DNA from: Zelopaecilomyces penicillatus
Taxonomy: Eukaryota; Ascomycota; Sordariomycetes; Hypocreales; Pseudodiploosporaceae
DNA length: 64,000 nucleotides
Reading direction: 5' to 3'
Assembly: GCA_005765155.1 (NCBI GenBank)
Contig: VCCP01000007.1
Span: 1 to 64,000, forward strand
Shown in pieces: positions 42,901 to 57,900 of the stretch. The notes beneath the pieces were generated by a model, which did no database searches, had not been told where the DNA came from, and saw only the letters and a program-made list of their open reading frames with translations. Position 1 is the first letter of the stretch. Every line of letters starts with the position of its first letter. Position numbers and translations under genes: made by a program.

Positions 42901-43914
42901 AATAAATTAAATAATTATATTAATAGAAGCTAGTATTATTAATATAAAGATTTTTAATATAAAAGTATTTAAAATTAAATTAATAAATAACTCTAAAATA
43001 TTTAATAATTTTCTTTTATAAGCTTAGATATAATAATCAAAGTTTATATTTATAAGGATTATAAGATTATTAAATAATCTTAATTAAATCCTTTTATAAT
43101 TAGATTTAAATAATTAAATAAATTAAAGATTAATTTAAGCTTTTTATAAATATTTTTATTTATAATTTTAAAATAATATAATTATTTTATTAAAATAAAA
43201 AATAATAATTATATTTATATTAATTTTAATCTTTTTTTTATTATCTTAATTAAATAATATCTTATTATTAAAATATTAAAATTATTTATTTAAAGATAAT
43301 TATTTAATAATTAAAAAGATAATATATAAAAAAAGAATAAATTATAAATTATTCTTTAAAATAAGATAGCTTATAAAAATATTTATTTATATTATAAAAA
43401 AGTAAAATATAATCTTAATATATAAAAGATATTTTTTATTATTTTAATAATTAATATTTATTTTAAATTAAATTTAATATTTTATAAATAGGTTTTAGGT
43501 TATAGAGTATTCTTATAATTATTTATTTTAAGATTAAATAATTTTATAATTTTCTTTTAATTATTTTAATATTCTTATTTATTAATAATTAGATTTAAAA
43601 AGATTAATAATACCTTATTATTTAATAAAGATAATATATATTATTTTTTTACAATAAGCTTAGAGTTTTTTAATAGCTTAATATTTATTAATTATTTATA
43701 GAATTTTAAGCTATTAGCCTTAAAAATATCTTTTAATTATATATATTAAAAGATCTTATAAGGATATTTATAATAATTCTTTTTAAATTAGTTTTTATAA
43801 TAATTTAAAAATACCTTTAATTATATTATATTTATTAATCTAATATTAATTAATCTGTTTAATAATAAAATAAATAAGAATTCCCTTTATTTTAATTATT
43901 AATTTTAATAAAAA

Positions 43915-44293
43915 ATAGATAATATATATAATAATATATTATATTTAGGATTAATTAAATAATCTAGAATAATTATATATATTGAAGTATAAATATAAGA
44001 TTTAAAATAGTTAAGAATAGCTATAAAGCTATAATAAATAAGGATAGATTTAAGGGATTAATTAATTATTTTATTTTTAATTTAGGAATTACTTAAAAAA
44101 TATTTAATTAATTATTAAGAATTATTTAAGATTTTTAAGAAAATAAGTGAAAAGTTCTGGATTTAATAATAATACTTATAATTTAGGTATACCCTATCTA
44201 CTTATATAAACTAGCCCTTTAAGACTATAATTAATATAGTTATCTTTTAATTATCTTTAATAAATAAAGATATATTTAATTTATTTATTAAAA
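43915..44293 (+). repeat. Dispersed repeat C, copy 2
   Basis: Direct copy of 14179-14553. It ends about 300 bases before the plus-strand RT relic, too close for a full gag and protease, so it is either a solo LTR or flanks a deleted element. Confidence 0.65.
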
Positions 44294-44599
44294 TATAATT
44301 TTAAAGCTATTAAAAAGCTTAATCCTAGGATTATTTTAAATATAATATAAATAGATTTATCTTATTATAAATAAAAAGAACTTTAAATTAATTAAATAAA
44401 TAAAATAATTATAAAGAAAAACTCTATTTAGTTATAAGATTTATTTATTATATTAATAAAAAAATAAAAAATATAAATACTTAATATAAATAAATTTTTT
44501 ATTATTAATATTTATAAAATAAATATTATTTTAATAAATACTATTAAATAATATTATATCTTAGATAATTTATTTAAAATAGATATAGAATAAGTAATA

Positions 44600-45970
44600 A
44601 TCTTATTATAATTTCTTAAAGAATTATATAATTTTATAATCTTATTTAATAAAAAAGAAGCTAATAGCTTATCTTTATATTAAAGAATAATAAATTATTA
44701 TATTTAGATTTAAATTAAACTAGATAAATAATAAATAAATCTATCTTAAAGACCCTTATATAATATACTCTAAAACTATCTATTAAAGATATAAAAATAA
44801 ATTATTAAATTAATAGATAAGGAATAGATTAAAGCTAGCTTCTTTTTAATTATTATATTTATTCTTTTTATTAAAAAGCTATAAAAAGATAAAGATTTTA
44901 TATAGATTATTAAGCTTTAAATAAAATTATAATAAAGTATTAATATCTATTATTATTAATTAAAAGGATAATAAGATTATTATTTAATATTTATTTATTT
45001 ATAAAGCTAGATATTTATTTTATTTTTTATAGAATCTAAATTATAAAAAAAGATAAATACCTTATAATATTTTATATTTAATTTAACTTATTTAAATAAT
45101 TTATTATATTATTTAATCTATTAAATATCTTTATAACTTTTTAAAGATATATTAATTTAATCTTAAGATAAATTTTAAGTGATTTTATTATAGTATATTT
45201 AAATAATATCTTTATATATTTAAAGGCTTTAAAAAGATTTATTTATAAACGATTGAAAATATCCTTATATATTTATAAAAGGCTAGCCTATTTATTAATA
45301 TTAATAAATATATATTTATTATAATTATTATTTAATATTTAAGATTTATTATTAAAATAAAACAAATTATATATTGAATATTATAAAAGATTATATTTAT
45401 AAAAGAATAAAAAGTATTTATATAAATATAAAAGATTAAAAGCTTTTTAGGTTTTATTAATTTTTATTAAAAATTTATTTTATTCTTTTTTATTTTAATT
45501 AAGTTATTTATTTATTTAATAAATAAAGAAATTCTCTTTTAATAAAATAATATAAAAAGCTTAGCTTTTAAAATATTAAAATAAGTATTTATTATAAATC
45601 TCATTCTAATTTAATAGGATTTTAAAAAGAATATAATTATTAATATTAATTATTTAAGGAGAGTATTTAAAGGATATTTATTATAAATATATAATAATAT
45701 TCTATTATTAATTATATATTATTTAATTAAATTTATTATAATTAATAAGAATTATATAATCTATAATAAAAAACTTTTAATAATTATATTATATTTAAAA
45801 GTATAATTAATTGAATTTTAAGGAATAATAAAATTATTTATTATTTTAATTAATTATAAGAATCTAAAATATTTTATAGGCTTTAAAAAGCTCTTTAAAT
45901 AATAAATTAGATAAATAAAAATACCTTTATCTGTTTAATATTATTTTTATTATTAATCTAGCTTTTAAAT
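44600..45970 (+). pseudogene. Ty3/gypsy pol relic: RT and RNase H
   Basis: Plus-strand reading is nearly collinear with gypsy pol: LYNFIILFNKKEANSL, ALNKIIIKYQYLLLLI, FIKLDIYFIFYRI, then ITFxRYINLILR and DFIIVYLNNIFIYLK (YLNN at 45196-45207, from YLDD), then a FLGF-like segment and an RNase H part with KLLAIILYLKV and LIDYKNLKYFI. The frame runs through many stops explained by CAA or TGG decay. No integrase was recognised after the microsatellite at 46137. Confidence 0.8.
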
Positions 45971-46136
45971 AGCTTAATCTCATATTTTATTAAAAAGAAA
46001 TAAGATATAAAAAATAAAATAATAATTCTAATATAAATTATATATTTAATTAAAATAGCCTTAATATGTATATATATATATATAATTTAAAAAGAAAACA
46101 AATAATCTTATAAATAAAATAATATTATTTAAAGAT

Positions 46137-46370
<234 letters not shown>

Positions 46371-49167
46371 TCTTTAAGATTAAATGCTTTAAAAGAATCT
46401 TATTTTTAATTATTATTTATGTATAATTATAAAGAATATATAATAATTCTTTATTAAAGCTAAGATTAAAAAATAAAGAATAAATTATAATATATATATA
46501 TATATAAGATAATAATTTATAAAGATTAATTCTAGTTTTTAAATTAAAAATCTTTTATTATTATAATTATTTAAAAGATTTATAATTCTTTTTTAATAAA
46601 ATATATAAAATAAAAATAATTATTTAAATTTCTTTATTATAATTATTATTAAAATAATATATAATAATTAATCTATTAATTTATATATAATTATTTAATA
46701 TATTAAAATAATTCTATTTTAGAAATTATAATTTACTTTATAAATATAATAAAATAAAATAATATAGCTATTATAAATAATATATATTAATAAAACGAAT
46801 CTAGCTTATAAGCTAGCTTTATTAATTTAATAGCCTTTTAACTTTAATATTTAAATATATAAGTATTAAAATTTATATATTATTTCTTAATTAATTATTA
46901 AAAAAAGGATAAGATTTATTATATATAAAAGAATAAAAGCAAAGAGCTATAATAATATAATATAAATATATATAAATTAAAAAAAGGATAAGGATCTTTT
47001 ATTTATTTTTCTTTTTTATTTATTAAATAGAAAAGGATTATCTATTTTATAAAAGATTTAATTTAAATAAATCTAAATTAATATAATTATAAAATTAATA
47101 ATAATAAATAATTCTAGAATATTTAATAATACTTTTATAAATTTTTATAAAAGATTATTATAAATAAAGATTTAAATTAAATAAATTATTTTTAAATTAT
47201 ATTATATAAATTAATAAATATAAAATAACTCTTATTTATTATATATTATCTATAAATAAATAATATTATAAAATATATAAATTAAAAATCTAAAATATTT
47301 TTTAAATAATTATATATTTTTTATAATTTAAATAAATTAATTATCCTTTAATTTATTAATTAATATTTAATAATAGGATATCCTTAATAATTAATATAAG
47401 CTTAAATAAATTATTAAATATATTTAAATTTAATTTAATATAATAAAAGTTATATTTAAATAATAATAAAATATTATAAAAAGAATAAATAATTATATTC
47501 TTTAATTATCTTTAATTATCTTTAATTTAAAATTAATCTTATATTAATAATTATTATATATATATAATAATGAACTTAATAAAATATAAATAACTCTTAA
47601 TATTTAGGAAAATTCTTTCTTATTAAAGATAATATATACCTTTCTTTATATAATATAAAAATAAATTATTTAAATAAAAACCTAAACTAATTATATATTA
47701 AATATAAAATAATTATTACTCTTATATTCTTAATAAATATATTAAATATATTAAAAAAAATCTATTTAATCTTTTATATTAATTTAATAAAATAAATATT
47801 AAATAATCTATTTTTATTTTAATAAATAATTAATAATAAATTAAACCCTTTTTAAATATTAAATAATAATTATAAAAATATTATATTAAAATAAAAAATA
47901 AAAAATATATTAATAATAGAAAACAAATAAAACAAGGATTAAAATAATAAATACTTATAATATATTAATTAAAATATTATTTTATAAAAGAATTATTAAA
48001 AAGGAAAAAATAATTATAAATATTAAATAATCTTAAAATAAAATAAAATAATATCTCTTATTTTAATAATTCTATATTATAATAATATTAAATTAAGATA
48101 TTATTATTAAATATTTTTTATTTATTATAATAAAAATAAAAATAAATATAAATATTTATATTTTTTATTATTATTTAAAAATAGAATTTAATAATATATT
48201 AAGCATATTTTAAGTTTATTGAATATCTTTTTTTATTTAGAATTTTAAATTTAATTTTATTTAATTTTAATTAATATTATTTGTATATTAAAGATATTTA
48301 AATAATTAATTAAATAAAAGGATATTATTATTATTAAATAATTAATAATAAATATATATCATAAAAGGCTTAATAAAATAGATATTAATAAATAATAATA
48401 TAACATTTTAGGATTTATATATTTTAAAATAAAAGAGATTTAATATTATTTAAGGTTATATAAAAAATATAATAAAAATATAAAGATATTATATAAGTAT
48501 ACCTTAAATAATACAATATTATTAATATTATTAATATTGTTTATAATTAATATAGAATAAAAAAAAGATTAATAATAATAAATATATAATAATTAAAATT
48601 CTTTTAAAATTAAATTAAGTTTTAATTTTTTATTATTTTATTTATTATTAAGTATATATTTTTTTTATATATAAATTATATCTTTAATTCTATTTAATAA
48701 ATTTATTTTAAAACTAATAAAAGCTATTATAAATATTATATATTTAAAAAAGATTTATATAAATATAAAAGATTTAAATATAAATCTTATTTTATTATTA
48801 TATAAAATAATATAACTTAAATCTAGATAAAGGCATAATAAGAATATTATAATAAGATATTATAATTAAGATATCTTAATCTAAATATATATTAGAATCT
48901 TTAAAAATTAAAGGGTTAATATTATAAGATTATAAAAATAAAATAAGAATATTAATAATATTTAAGAAATAAATAAAAGAAAAATAGATATATATTTATA
49001 AGTATTTATAAATATTAAAAGCTTTATTTTAATAATCTTTAATATATATCTTTAAGCTTTTATCTAGATTTATTATTTTTAAATAAAAATAATTTATTTA
49101 ATTATAATATTAAAGATCTTTATTATTATTTTAATTATAAATTAATTATTATATATTATATAAATAT

Positions 49168-49359
49168 ATTATTATAAATATATATTATTATAAATATATA
49201 TTATTATAAATATATATTATTATCAATATATATTATTATAAATATATATTATTATAAATACATATTATTATCAATATATATTATTATAAATATATATTAT
49301 TATAAATATATATTATTATAAATATATATTATTATAAATATATATTATTATAAGTATAT
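49168..49359. repeat. 16-bp minisatellite, 12 units
   Basis: Twelve units of ATTATTATAAATATAT in perfect register. Units 3 and 6 have C for A (ATTATTATCAATATAT), unit 5 ends ACAT and unit 12 has AGTATAT. The variant units show that blocks of units were copied. Confidence 0.93.
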
Positions 49360-50044
49360 TATAAAATATATTATTATTTTATAAGATATTATATTTATAA
49401 TTTTAAAAAGAATATATTTTATAATATTATATATAAATATAATTAAAAAAGATATTACAATTATTATATTTATTTATATATAATTATTTAATATATAAAA
49501 GATAAATTAATTTAATCTTTTTAAAAAGTATAATAAATATTTTATTAAAATTAATATAATAATTAATAATCTTTTTTTATACATTAAAAAAGGCTTTATA
49601 TAATTAATTATAACTTTAATAAAGAATATAATATATATTTATAAAAGCTATATTATTTAAATCTATATTTATATTAAATATATTATAATTTAAAAAAGAA
49701 TTTAAAGGATTTTTATTTTTAAATAATAAAGATATAATATTTATTTTCTTTATTTTTAATAGAAGAAAATAATAAAAGAAATCTATTTAATTCATTATTA
49801 TATAAAAAAAAAGAAATAAAATCTAAAAGAAAATATAAAGGAAATTAATTAAATTAATAATACTTTTAATAAAAAGATAATTTAAAATATAAAGTGTATA
49901 AAATAATAATTTAAAAAGGTATATTCTATTAAAGTTATTAATATAATATATAATATATTTATTTTATATTTATTTTATACTCTTATAATTTAATAATTAA
50001 AGAAGATTTAAGTTATTATTAAAAAAAAGATAATATATTATAAG

Positions 50045-50210
50045 CTTAAGTTTAAAGCTTAAGCTTTTAATATAAAGATAAGATAGGCTTAAATTAAGCT
50101 TAATTAATATAAAAAAAGAGATTAAAATAAAGATTTCTTTTTCTTTTATTAAATTTATTAATATTATTTTTAATATTTATTTATAATAATTATAATAATA
50201 TATTAAATAT
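50045..50210 (+). repeat. Dispersed repeat D, copy 2
   Basis: Direct copy of 12525-12690, more AT-rich than copy 1 (for example AAGATAAGATAGGCTTAAAT against AAGATAAGGCAGGCCTAAAT), as expected from heavier RIP. Confidence 0.6.
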
Positions 50211-53055
50211 AAAATCTGTTTTTTTAATTTATAATAAATATTTAATTTATATTAATTTAAATATATAAATATTATTATTAATAAATAATTTATTTATATT
50301 AAATTTAATATTAATTTATTTATATTATTAAATATTCTTTTAATTATTATATAATCTATTAAAATAATAAATAAATATATTAATAATTAATTCTTTTTTA
50401 ATTTTTAATATAATTATATTAAATATTTAATCTTAAATTTAATTAATTTATATCTTTTTTAGATTTTATTAATATTTTATTTAAAAAATATAAATATTTT
50501 TCTTTTATTTTATTTATTATTTTAAAAATGAAATATAATAAAATCTATTTTTTTTTATATTTAATTTAAAAGAACTTAGTTATCTTAAATTATAATAATA
50601 TAAAATTATTTTTTTATTAAATAATTCTATAATATTTTAAAAGATTATTTTTTAATTTATAAAGATTTAAAATTAATTCTATTTATTTTAAATAATTTTT
50701 TTTTCTTTTTTTTTAATTATTTATCTTTTTATTATGTTTTAATAAAATTATTTTATAAGTCTTGAATAGTGTTATTTTAATTTAAAAATTATTATTTTTA
50801 GATTTATTTTTAAATTAATTAATATAATTAATATTTTATTTTCTTTATTATCTTTATTTTATTATTTATTATATTTATATTAAAAATAATAATATATATT
50901 TTAAATAATTTAATTAATAAATATATATAAAAGGATTTTATTAATATAATTATTAATTATAAATTCTTAAATATATAAAAAATCTTATATAAATATTTAT
51001 AATAATTTTTAAAATTATTATTAAAAATAATATTATTATTAATATATATTTTAATAAATCCTTTATAAAGATAAAATTTTTAATTTATAAATTATAAAAA
51101 TAATTAAATATTAAATAAATATTTAAATTAAATATTAAATTTATTAAATTAAATATTATTTTATAATTTTTAATAAATTTATAATATTATTAATATTAGA
51201 TAAGTTTTTAAACTTAATTTAAATATATTATTTATAAATTAATAATTAATTATTTATTATTTATTTTATTATTATTTTTAATTTTAATCTTTTTAATTTA
51301 AAAGAAATTAAAAAAAAAATTATTAAAAATTAAAAATTATAAAAAAAATAAAAAAGATTAAAAATAAGATTAATTAAATTATATATAATAAATAAATTAT
51401 AAATTATAAAAAGCTTAATCTTTAATCTTTTTTATTATAAAAAAATTATTAATTTTATTTATAATTATATTAACTCTTTTAAGATTATATAATCTAGATT
51501 TTTTATAAATTTAATTTAAGCTTTAATAAAATTTTATATTATAAATAATTTTAAATAAATCTTAATTAATAAATATTATATTAATTTAATTTAATTTAAT
51601 ATATTTAAAAGCTTAATTAATAAAAATATATTTAATATTTATAATAATATTATATATCTTAAATAAAATAAAATAATAAATATATATTTATTAATATATT
51701 ATCTTTATTTAATATATAATATTTATTTAATAAAAATAAAAATTATATAATATATATATAATCTTTTAAAAATCTTTTATTAATATATATTATATAATAT
51801 ATATTATAATTCTATAATATATATATAAAAATATTATTTTTAAATATTTTATATTATAATATATAAAATTTAATATATACTTTTAAATTTAATATTAAAT
51901 ACCTATTAATATAGTCTTTATACAGGGTATATTTAAATAATTAATTAAAAGTATACCTTTTAATTAATTTAAAAGTTATTAAAACCTTTAAAAGTTCAGA
52001 ATAATAAAATACTTTTATAATATATTAATAAATAAGATATATTTATTTATTAATACTATATTAATTTAATATATAAAGGTATAAATTAATAATAATTTAA
52101 TATATTATTTTTATAATTATTTAAATTATATAAAAAAAGGCTATTTAAAGCTGTTTAATATTATTTAATATTATCTAATACTATCTAAAGCTATATATAA
52201 TGCTATATAATAAGCTTAATTATTATTATTTTTCTATATTATTTATTAATTATTTGTATATCTGTATATAATATATTAAGCTAGATTATAATACTTTTTA
52301 TTATATAGTATTATATAGAATAATAATAATATTAAAAGAATATTATTTTTAATTTCTTATAATATTAATTATTATATATTTTATATAATTTCTTATATAT
52401 ATTTTAATAAATTAATATTATTATTATTTTTATTATCTTTATTTTATAAAAAAGCTTATATTAAAATTAATAGAGTTATTATTTTTTATTTTTTATAAGA
52501 TATCTATTATATTATTAAGAATCTTTAATTATTTAAGTGTATAATTAAAAGCTTATTAAATCCTTAATATATAATTTATATTAATTTAAAAGCTATTTTC
52601 TTTTTAATTTAAAAGCTTATATATAGCTTTATCTTAATACTTAAATAGAAGATATTCTTAATCTTTATATATATTTTTAAGCTAATCTTTTAAGATTAAA
52701 CCCTTTTTATTAACTTAAATAAAAAACAAATTCTTTTATTATTATATTTTTAAGCCTTTTATATATTAATAAAAAGCTTTATATATTATTAATAATTAAT
52801 ATTATTATCCTTTTTTTCAATCTTTTCTTTAGTTTATTTAATCTTATTAATAAATATTATAAAGGCTTAAGCTTATAATAAACTATCTTAATAATCTTAT
52901 TAATTTCTTTAATTTTCTTTTATTTATTAATTTATTAATATATCTTATATAATTAATAATAAAGTTATTAATATATACCTTAAATATAAAAGCTTTTATA
53001 ATTATATAAGCTATTTAATAAAAACTATTATAAATTAATAAGCTTAATAAATTAA

Positions 53056-53085
53056 AATAATATATATATATATATATATATATTA
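53056..53085. repeat. (TA)n run
   Basis: An almost uninterrupted TA dinucleotide run of about 28 bases within the AT-rich block. Confidence 0.8.
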
Positions 53086-54948
53086 AAAAGTATTTATAAT
53101 TATCTAGAAATATACTTTCTTTAATAATAATAAAATATAAACTAGATTTATTAATTATTATTTATAGTATTATTTTATTAAGAAATTATTTTATTATTAA
53201 TTTATTTATTAATAGAAAAAGCTTTATTTTTTTAAAACTATTTATAATATTATAAACTATAAACCTTATATTATACATATATTAATAAGAAAAGAGAAAA
53301 TTAAAATATAAAAATATGAGATTATCTTTAAAAAAGGATTCTTAAAAAGCTTTTTAATATATTATTTTTAAAGGCTAAAAAATATTAATATTTAAAAGCT
53401 ATATAATATATATTTAATAATAAAAACATTATAAAAATGATATTAAATAAAATATAATACTTAATAAATTATATTATAATATAATTTATAAAGCTATTAA
53501 TAATTAAAAGATAATAAATCTTATTTAATTTTAATTATTAAATTAAAAGCTTTAAAATTAATATATAATATTGATTAGCTTTTTAAAATAAGTTATTATA
53601 ATTAAACTATTCTTTAAAACTAAGGCTAAAATATTATAAAATAAAAAATATCTTTTAAAAGTAATAAATTAAAATAATAAATTAATTAAATATAATTTTT
53701 ATATTATTAAATCTTAATTTAAATTTAATAAAATATATAATTTTAGTAATATTAATCTTTATTTAAATTTCTATTAAAAAAGTCTTAAATATAAATTAAA
53801 AACTTTAAGCTATTATATATATATTAATCTAATAATTATAATTTAAATATATTTATAAAGATAATTAAATTAAATTTTATATTTATATTTATTTTATATT
53901 TTAAAGATATTAATTTAATATTTAAAAATAATCTTTTTAAAATAATTAAAGAATAATTTAAAATTATAAAGATTAAAATCTTTTAATAGCTTTTATATAT
54001 AATATCTTTAGTTTTAAATAATTTTTTATTTATTTATATATTAGTTTTTTAAGATATCTTAGGCTTTAAAATCTTATTATTTTTAAAGATTATTTATAAT
54101 ATTTATAATTTAAAGCTTTATAATAAAAAAACTATTAAATTATAAATAATAAATAAAAATAATAAAAATATTATTTTCTTTATTATTAAAGCTTTATAAT
54201 TTATTTATATATTAAAAAAAGGATTATTTTTTAAAAGAAAGTATATTATTTAATTAATTATAAAATAATATATATTAAATTTAAGGATAACTTAATATAA
54301 AGAAAAAGGATTTTTAATATAAAAAAGATATTTATAATTAATAAGAATAACTTATATAGCTTTAAAGATAAAAGAATAGATTTTTATAAAGATTAATAAA
54401 GATAATTTTTTAATATTTATAAAAGATATAAATTATAATATAAATATTAATTAATTTTAATATAAAGGAATTATTCTAAAATTTTAAAGATTTTAAAGAT
54501 TTTTAAATTAATTAAAAGCTTTTTTCTTAATTAATTATTTAAAGGCTTTATATAAAGACTATATTAATAAATAAACTTTTATAAAATTTATATAATTATT
54601 AAAAGATAATAATAAAATATTATTAATATATATTAATATATATAATCTTAATAATACTTTTATATTTAAATTAAATATTTTAAATTCTTTTAATTAATTA
54701 ATAAATATAATTTATATAAATCTTAAATATAAAATAATAATATTATAAATAATTAATTAATTATATAAAACAATATTTATAAATCTTTTATTATTTATTA
54801 TTAAACTATTAAATCTCTATAAATAATATTAAAATATAACTTATTACTCTATATAAAGATATTATAATCTCTAAGTTATAAATAGAACTTTATAAGAAGA
54901 AACTATACTGGCTTAAAATTTATATATTAATATAGCCTATTATAACCC

Positions 54949-57900
54949 ATGGCGCCGATTGCAAAGGCTGCCAATGAACAACATTTGATCTCCTTGGCTA
55001 TTTACTTATCTCGGCAGTCGTATGCGAAGGCGATATTTTATTAACGGCAATGCAAGCTAATTGTGATATTTACAAGACGTCTGGACTGTTAGTCTCATGT
55101 AGTCAATTTTGGAGGCGTTTCTGACCCCCACTTGCAGGAATCAAAATAATGCGTCAGACTCAGATTCGGACCTTGAAGAGCTGCAAGGTGATATCGCCAA
55201 GTTTGACGAGTCTGTGAGGGAGTTCCTCTCATCACATCGGGGACCCGATGCATCGTCGCGGCCAATTCGCGGCGGCCCCAGGGGACGAGGGACCCGTGGA
55301 CCTCGCAAAGCAGTTAAACCGCGAGGAGATATTACTGCCCGTCTGTCGAAAGTTAATCAAGCATTTTTGAATGGCGACTATTCTAAGGCTCTGGATCTGG
55401 TCTCAGAGGTTATTAGGATCAATGCTGAAACGCATCAAGCATGGACAGCTCTCTCGTCCATATTCCAAGAACAGGGGGAGACTAAAAGGGCACTTTCCGC
55501 CATGGTGTATGCTACACACCTACGTCCAAAGGATGTTTCTGGCTGGCTAGGATGTGCATCCTATGCGCTTGATACGGCCGAAGATGATGAAACGGGAAAC
55601 CTCCACACTGCGAGATTGTGCTATTCCGCTGCTCTGAGAGCAGACCCTACAAACGTCGAGGCACGAATTGGCAAAGCCACAGTTTGCCATAGGCAAGGTC
55701 ACTTGGCGGCCGCCATCTCTGAATATAACAACATTCTCAAGCACCACCCAAGAGACCTGGACATCGTGAGGAAGCTTGCAGAAGCATGTGTTGACAACAA
55801 ACATGCTGATTCAGCTCTCCCCTCAGCGATCGCGGCCTATAAACGATACTTTGACCATGAGATGACTAATCCCTTACTCCAAGAGTTGGATGGCCCTTGG
55901 CATGATGTTGGTATCTATGTTGAGCTGTTTGCTTCCGCAGGCCGCTATCATGATGCTATTCGAGAGTTGAAGGCCTTGGCCAGGTGGCTTACGGGCCGTG
56001 CATCGGAACATTACTGGGACCAATGGCAGGAGGATGACCGTGAATGGGACGACGACGACGAAAGGAGATCTTTAGTTCCGGACTATGTTGCTGGGAGGTT
56101 TGCGTCTAGCTTTTGTGGTACCACGCTGCCTCATGATCTAAGGGTACGGCTGGCTATTTACAGACTGAGGCTGGGAGATTCGACTGAGGCACTCGTGAGC
56201 AAAGATGTCACTCTTCGCCGAACATACTGTTCGATGTTACTAACAAGCTTACAGAGACATCTGACATGGTTGGAGCCAGAAGACCAACGAACCAGCGACT
56301 TTTTTAATGATTTCCCATTTTTAGCGTACGATCTTGCAGATGAACTGTCCCAATGCGGCCAACCGCTCATGGCCATAAGGTATTTCGAGATGCTTAGAGC
56401 AATACCAGGCGATCTGGATGCAATGCTTCTACTCCAGTTGGGCAGGTGCCATCTGGCCAACGGAGAGCAATCTATAGCTGAGGAGTATTTTCTCACCGCC
56501 ATTGAAATTGATGAGGCCAGTATCGATGCACGCATCGAGCTGGCAAATATGTACGAGAAAGCAAAAGAAGACGAAGAAGCTCTTATTCTGGCTGCCGAAG
56601 CGATAGCTATAAGAAAGGCTCTGGACCATCCGCTGGATGGAGAGGTGCGCAGAGCCAGATCGCAAGGTTATATACTCCCCACGCAACTGGAAATCAATCC
56701 ACGTCAGCGACAAACACGCATAGGAGCTCGGGCCCACACTAGTAAAAGAGGCATCACATCTTCAAGATCCGTACTTCCAAGAAGATATCGACCGAAAAGG
56801 CTTGCTGGCCCTGATCAGCGTCGCCAAGATGACCAAGCACGTGCAATCAAGTTGTCTCATCAATATGAGGCTGTCCGTGGTCTCAAGCAGGAAATCGTCG
56901 CTGGTAGAGACGACCTCGTCCACACCTGGATGACGTCGTCAAAGGAGTTGATTGATGATTTTCGATCACTCAAGAGATTTTACACATGGGATAAGTACCT
57001 GCATTTCATTGGGCAGAAACCTTCTTTAGAACGTCAACCGTATGACCAGACGAGCAACGAGCTTTCTCAGTTGTACGAACGACTCGCCCGATGTGAGTTT
57101 CTTTAAGATACGCTACCTTCAGCAACTAGGTTATTCAGATCTCAGTAGACTATGCTAACAGCATGACTTAGCACTTGCACCGCACATTGAAGAAGAAAAT
57201 AATGACCAGCAGGTGCTCAAGTTTGACACCCACCAAGGTATCTCATTCGATAGCTGGCTAGATTTGTTTCTTGACTATGCAGTCGGTTTGGCCATTGAAT
57301 ATAGACGAGACGAGGCCTATCAAGTCCTTGAGTCTGCAAGGGACTCGACTGTATTCCAGTCAGCAGAGCATAACTTCATTATATATGTGACTTGGAGTGG
57401 TAAGAATCATAGAACTATTGTCGAGTACACGGACTCACTGAATAACATAGTATGTGCTATCTATACCAATGATGAAGAAAGGTGTGTGACGACAGCTCGC
57501 CATTTGATGCGAGATGGTGGTGTGTCGGACTCATATCGGATGTTTGCGATGCTTTCCAAACTATGCCAGTCACCAGTTTCTTGGTATACATCTGGTCCAG
57601 CACAAAAATATATATTACGACAGATCAAAGCCATTGATGCCCGTCACGAAGAGAACGTCATCCAGAGGCGTGAGCGTGGTGAAGTAGCTGACAACGGCCA
57701 CATTGCTACAACAGATCTCAACGTCGATGTCTGTCTCTTGATGCTCTATGGGCATATTCTCTTCACATCCACCAGCTACACGTACGCGATAGGTATGGGC
57801 GTAACCTTACGCAACTAGCTCCCCCACTTCACCTGGCACGATATCATGATATTGATTTTGCATTATCTAGGTTACTTTTTGCGGGCACGATCGCTTGATC

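Noticed and set aside
49168..49359. CRISPR-like array
   Set aside because: Units are contiguous 16-mers with no unique spacers, in a eukaryotic nuclear context; it is a minisatellite.
55109..55137. TTG start for tfc4 at 55109
   Set aside because: The sequence before 55138 looks like the 3' end of an intron (CCCCACTTGCAG), and TTG starts are not expected for a fungal nuclear gene.
55547..56737. Minus-strand open frames of 85-125 aa
   Set aside because: Shadows antisense to the tfc4 TPR coding region; no family resemblance.
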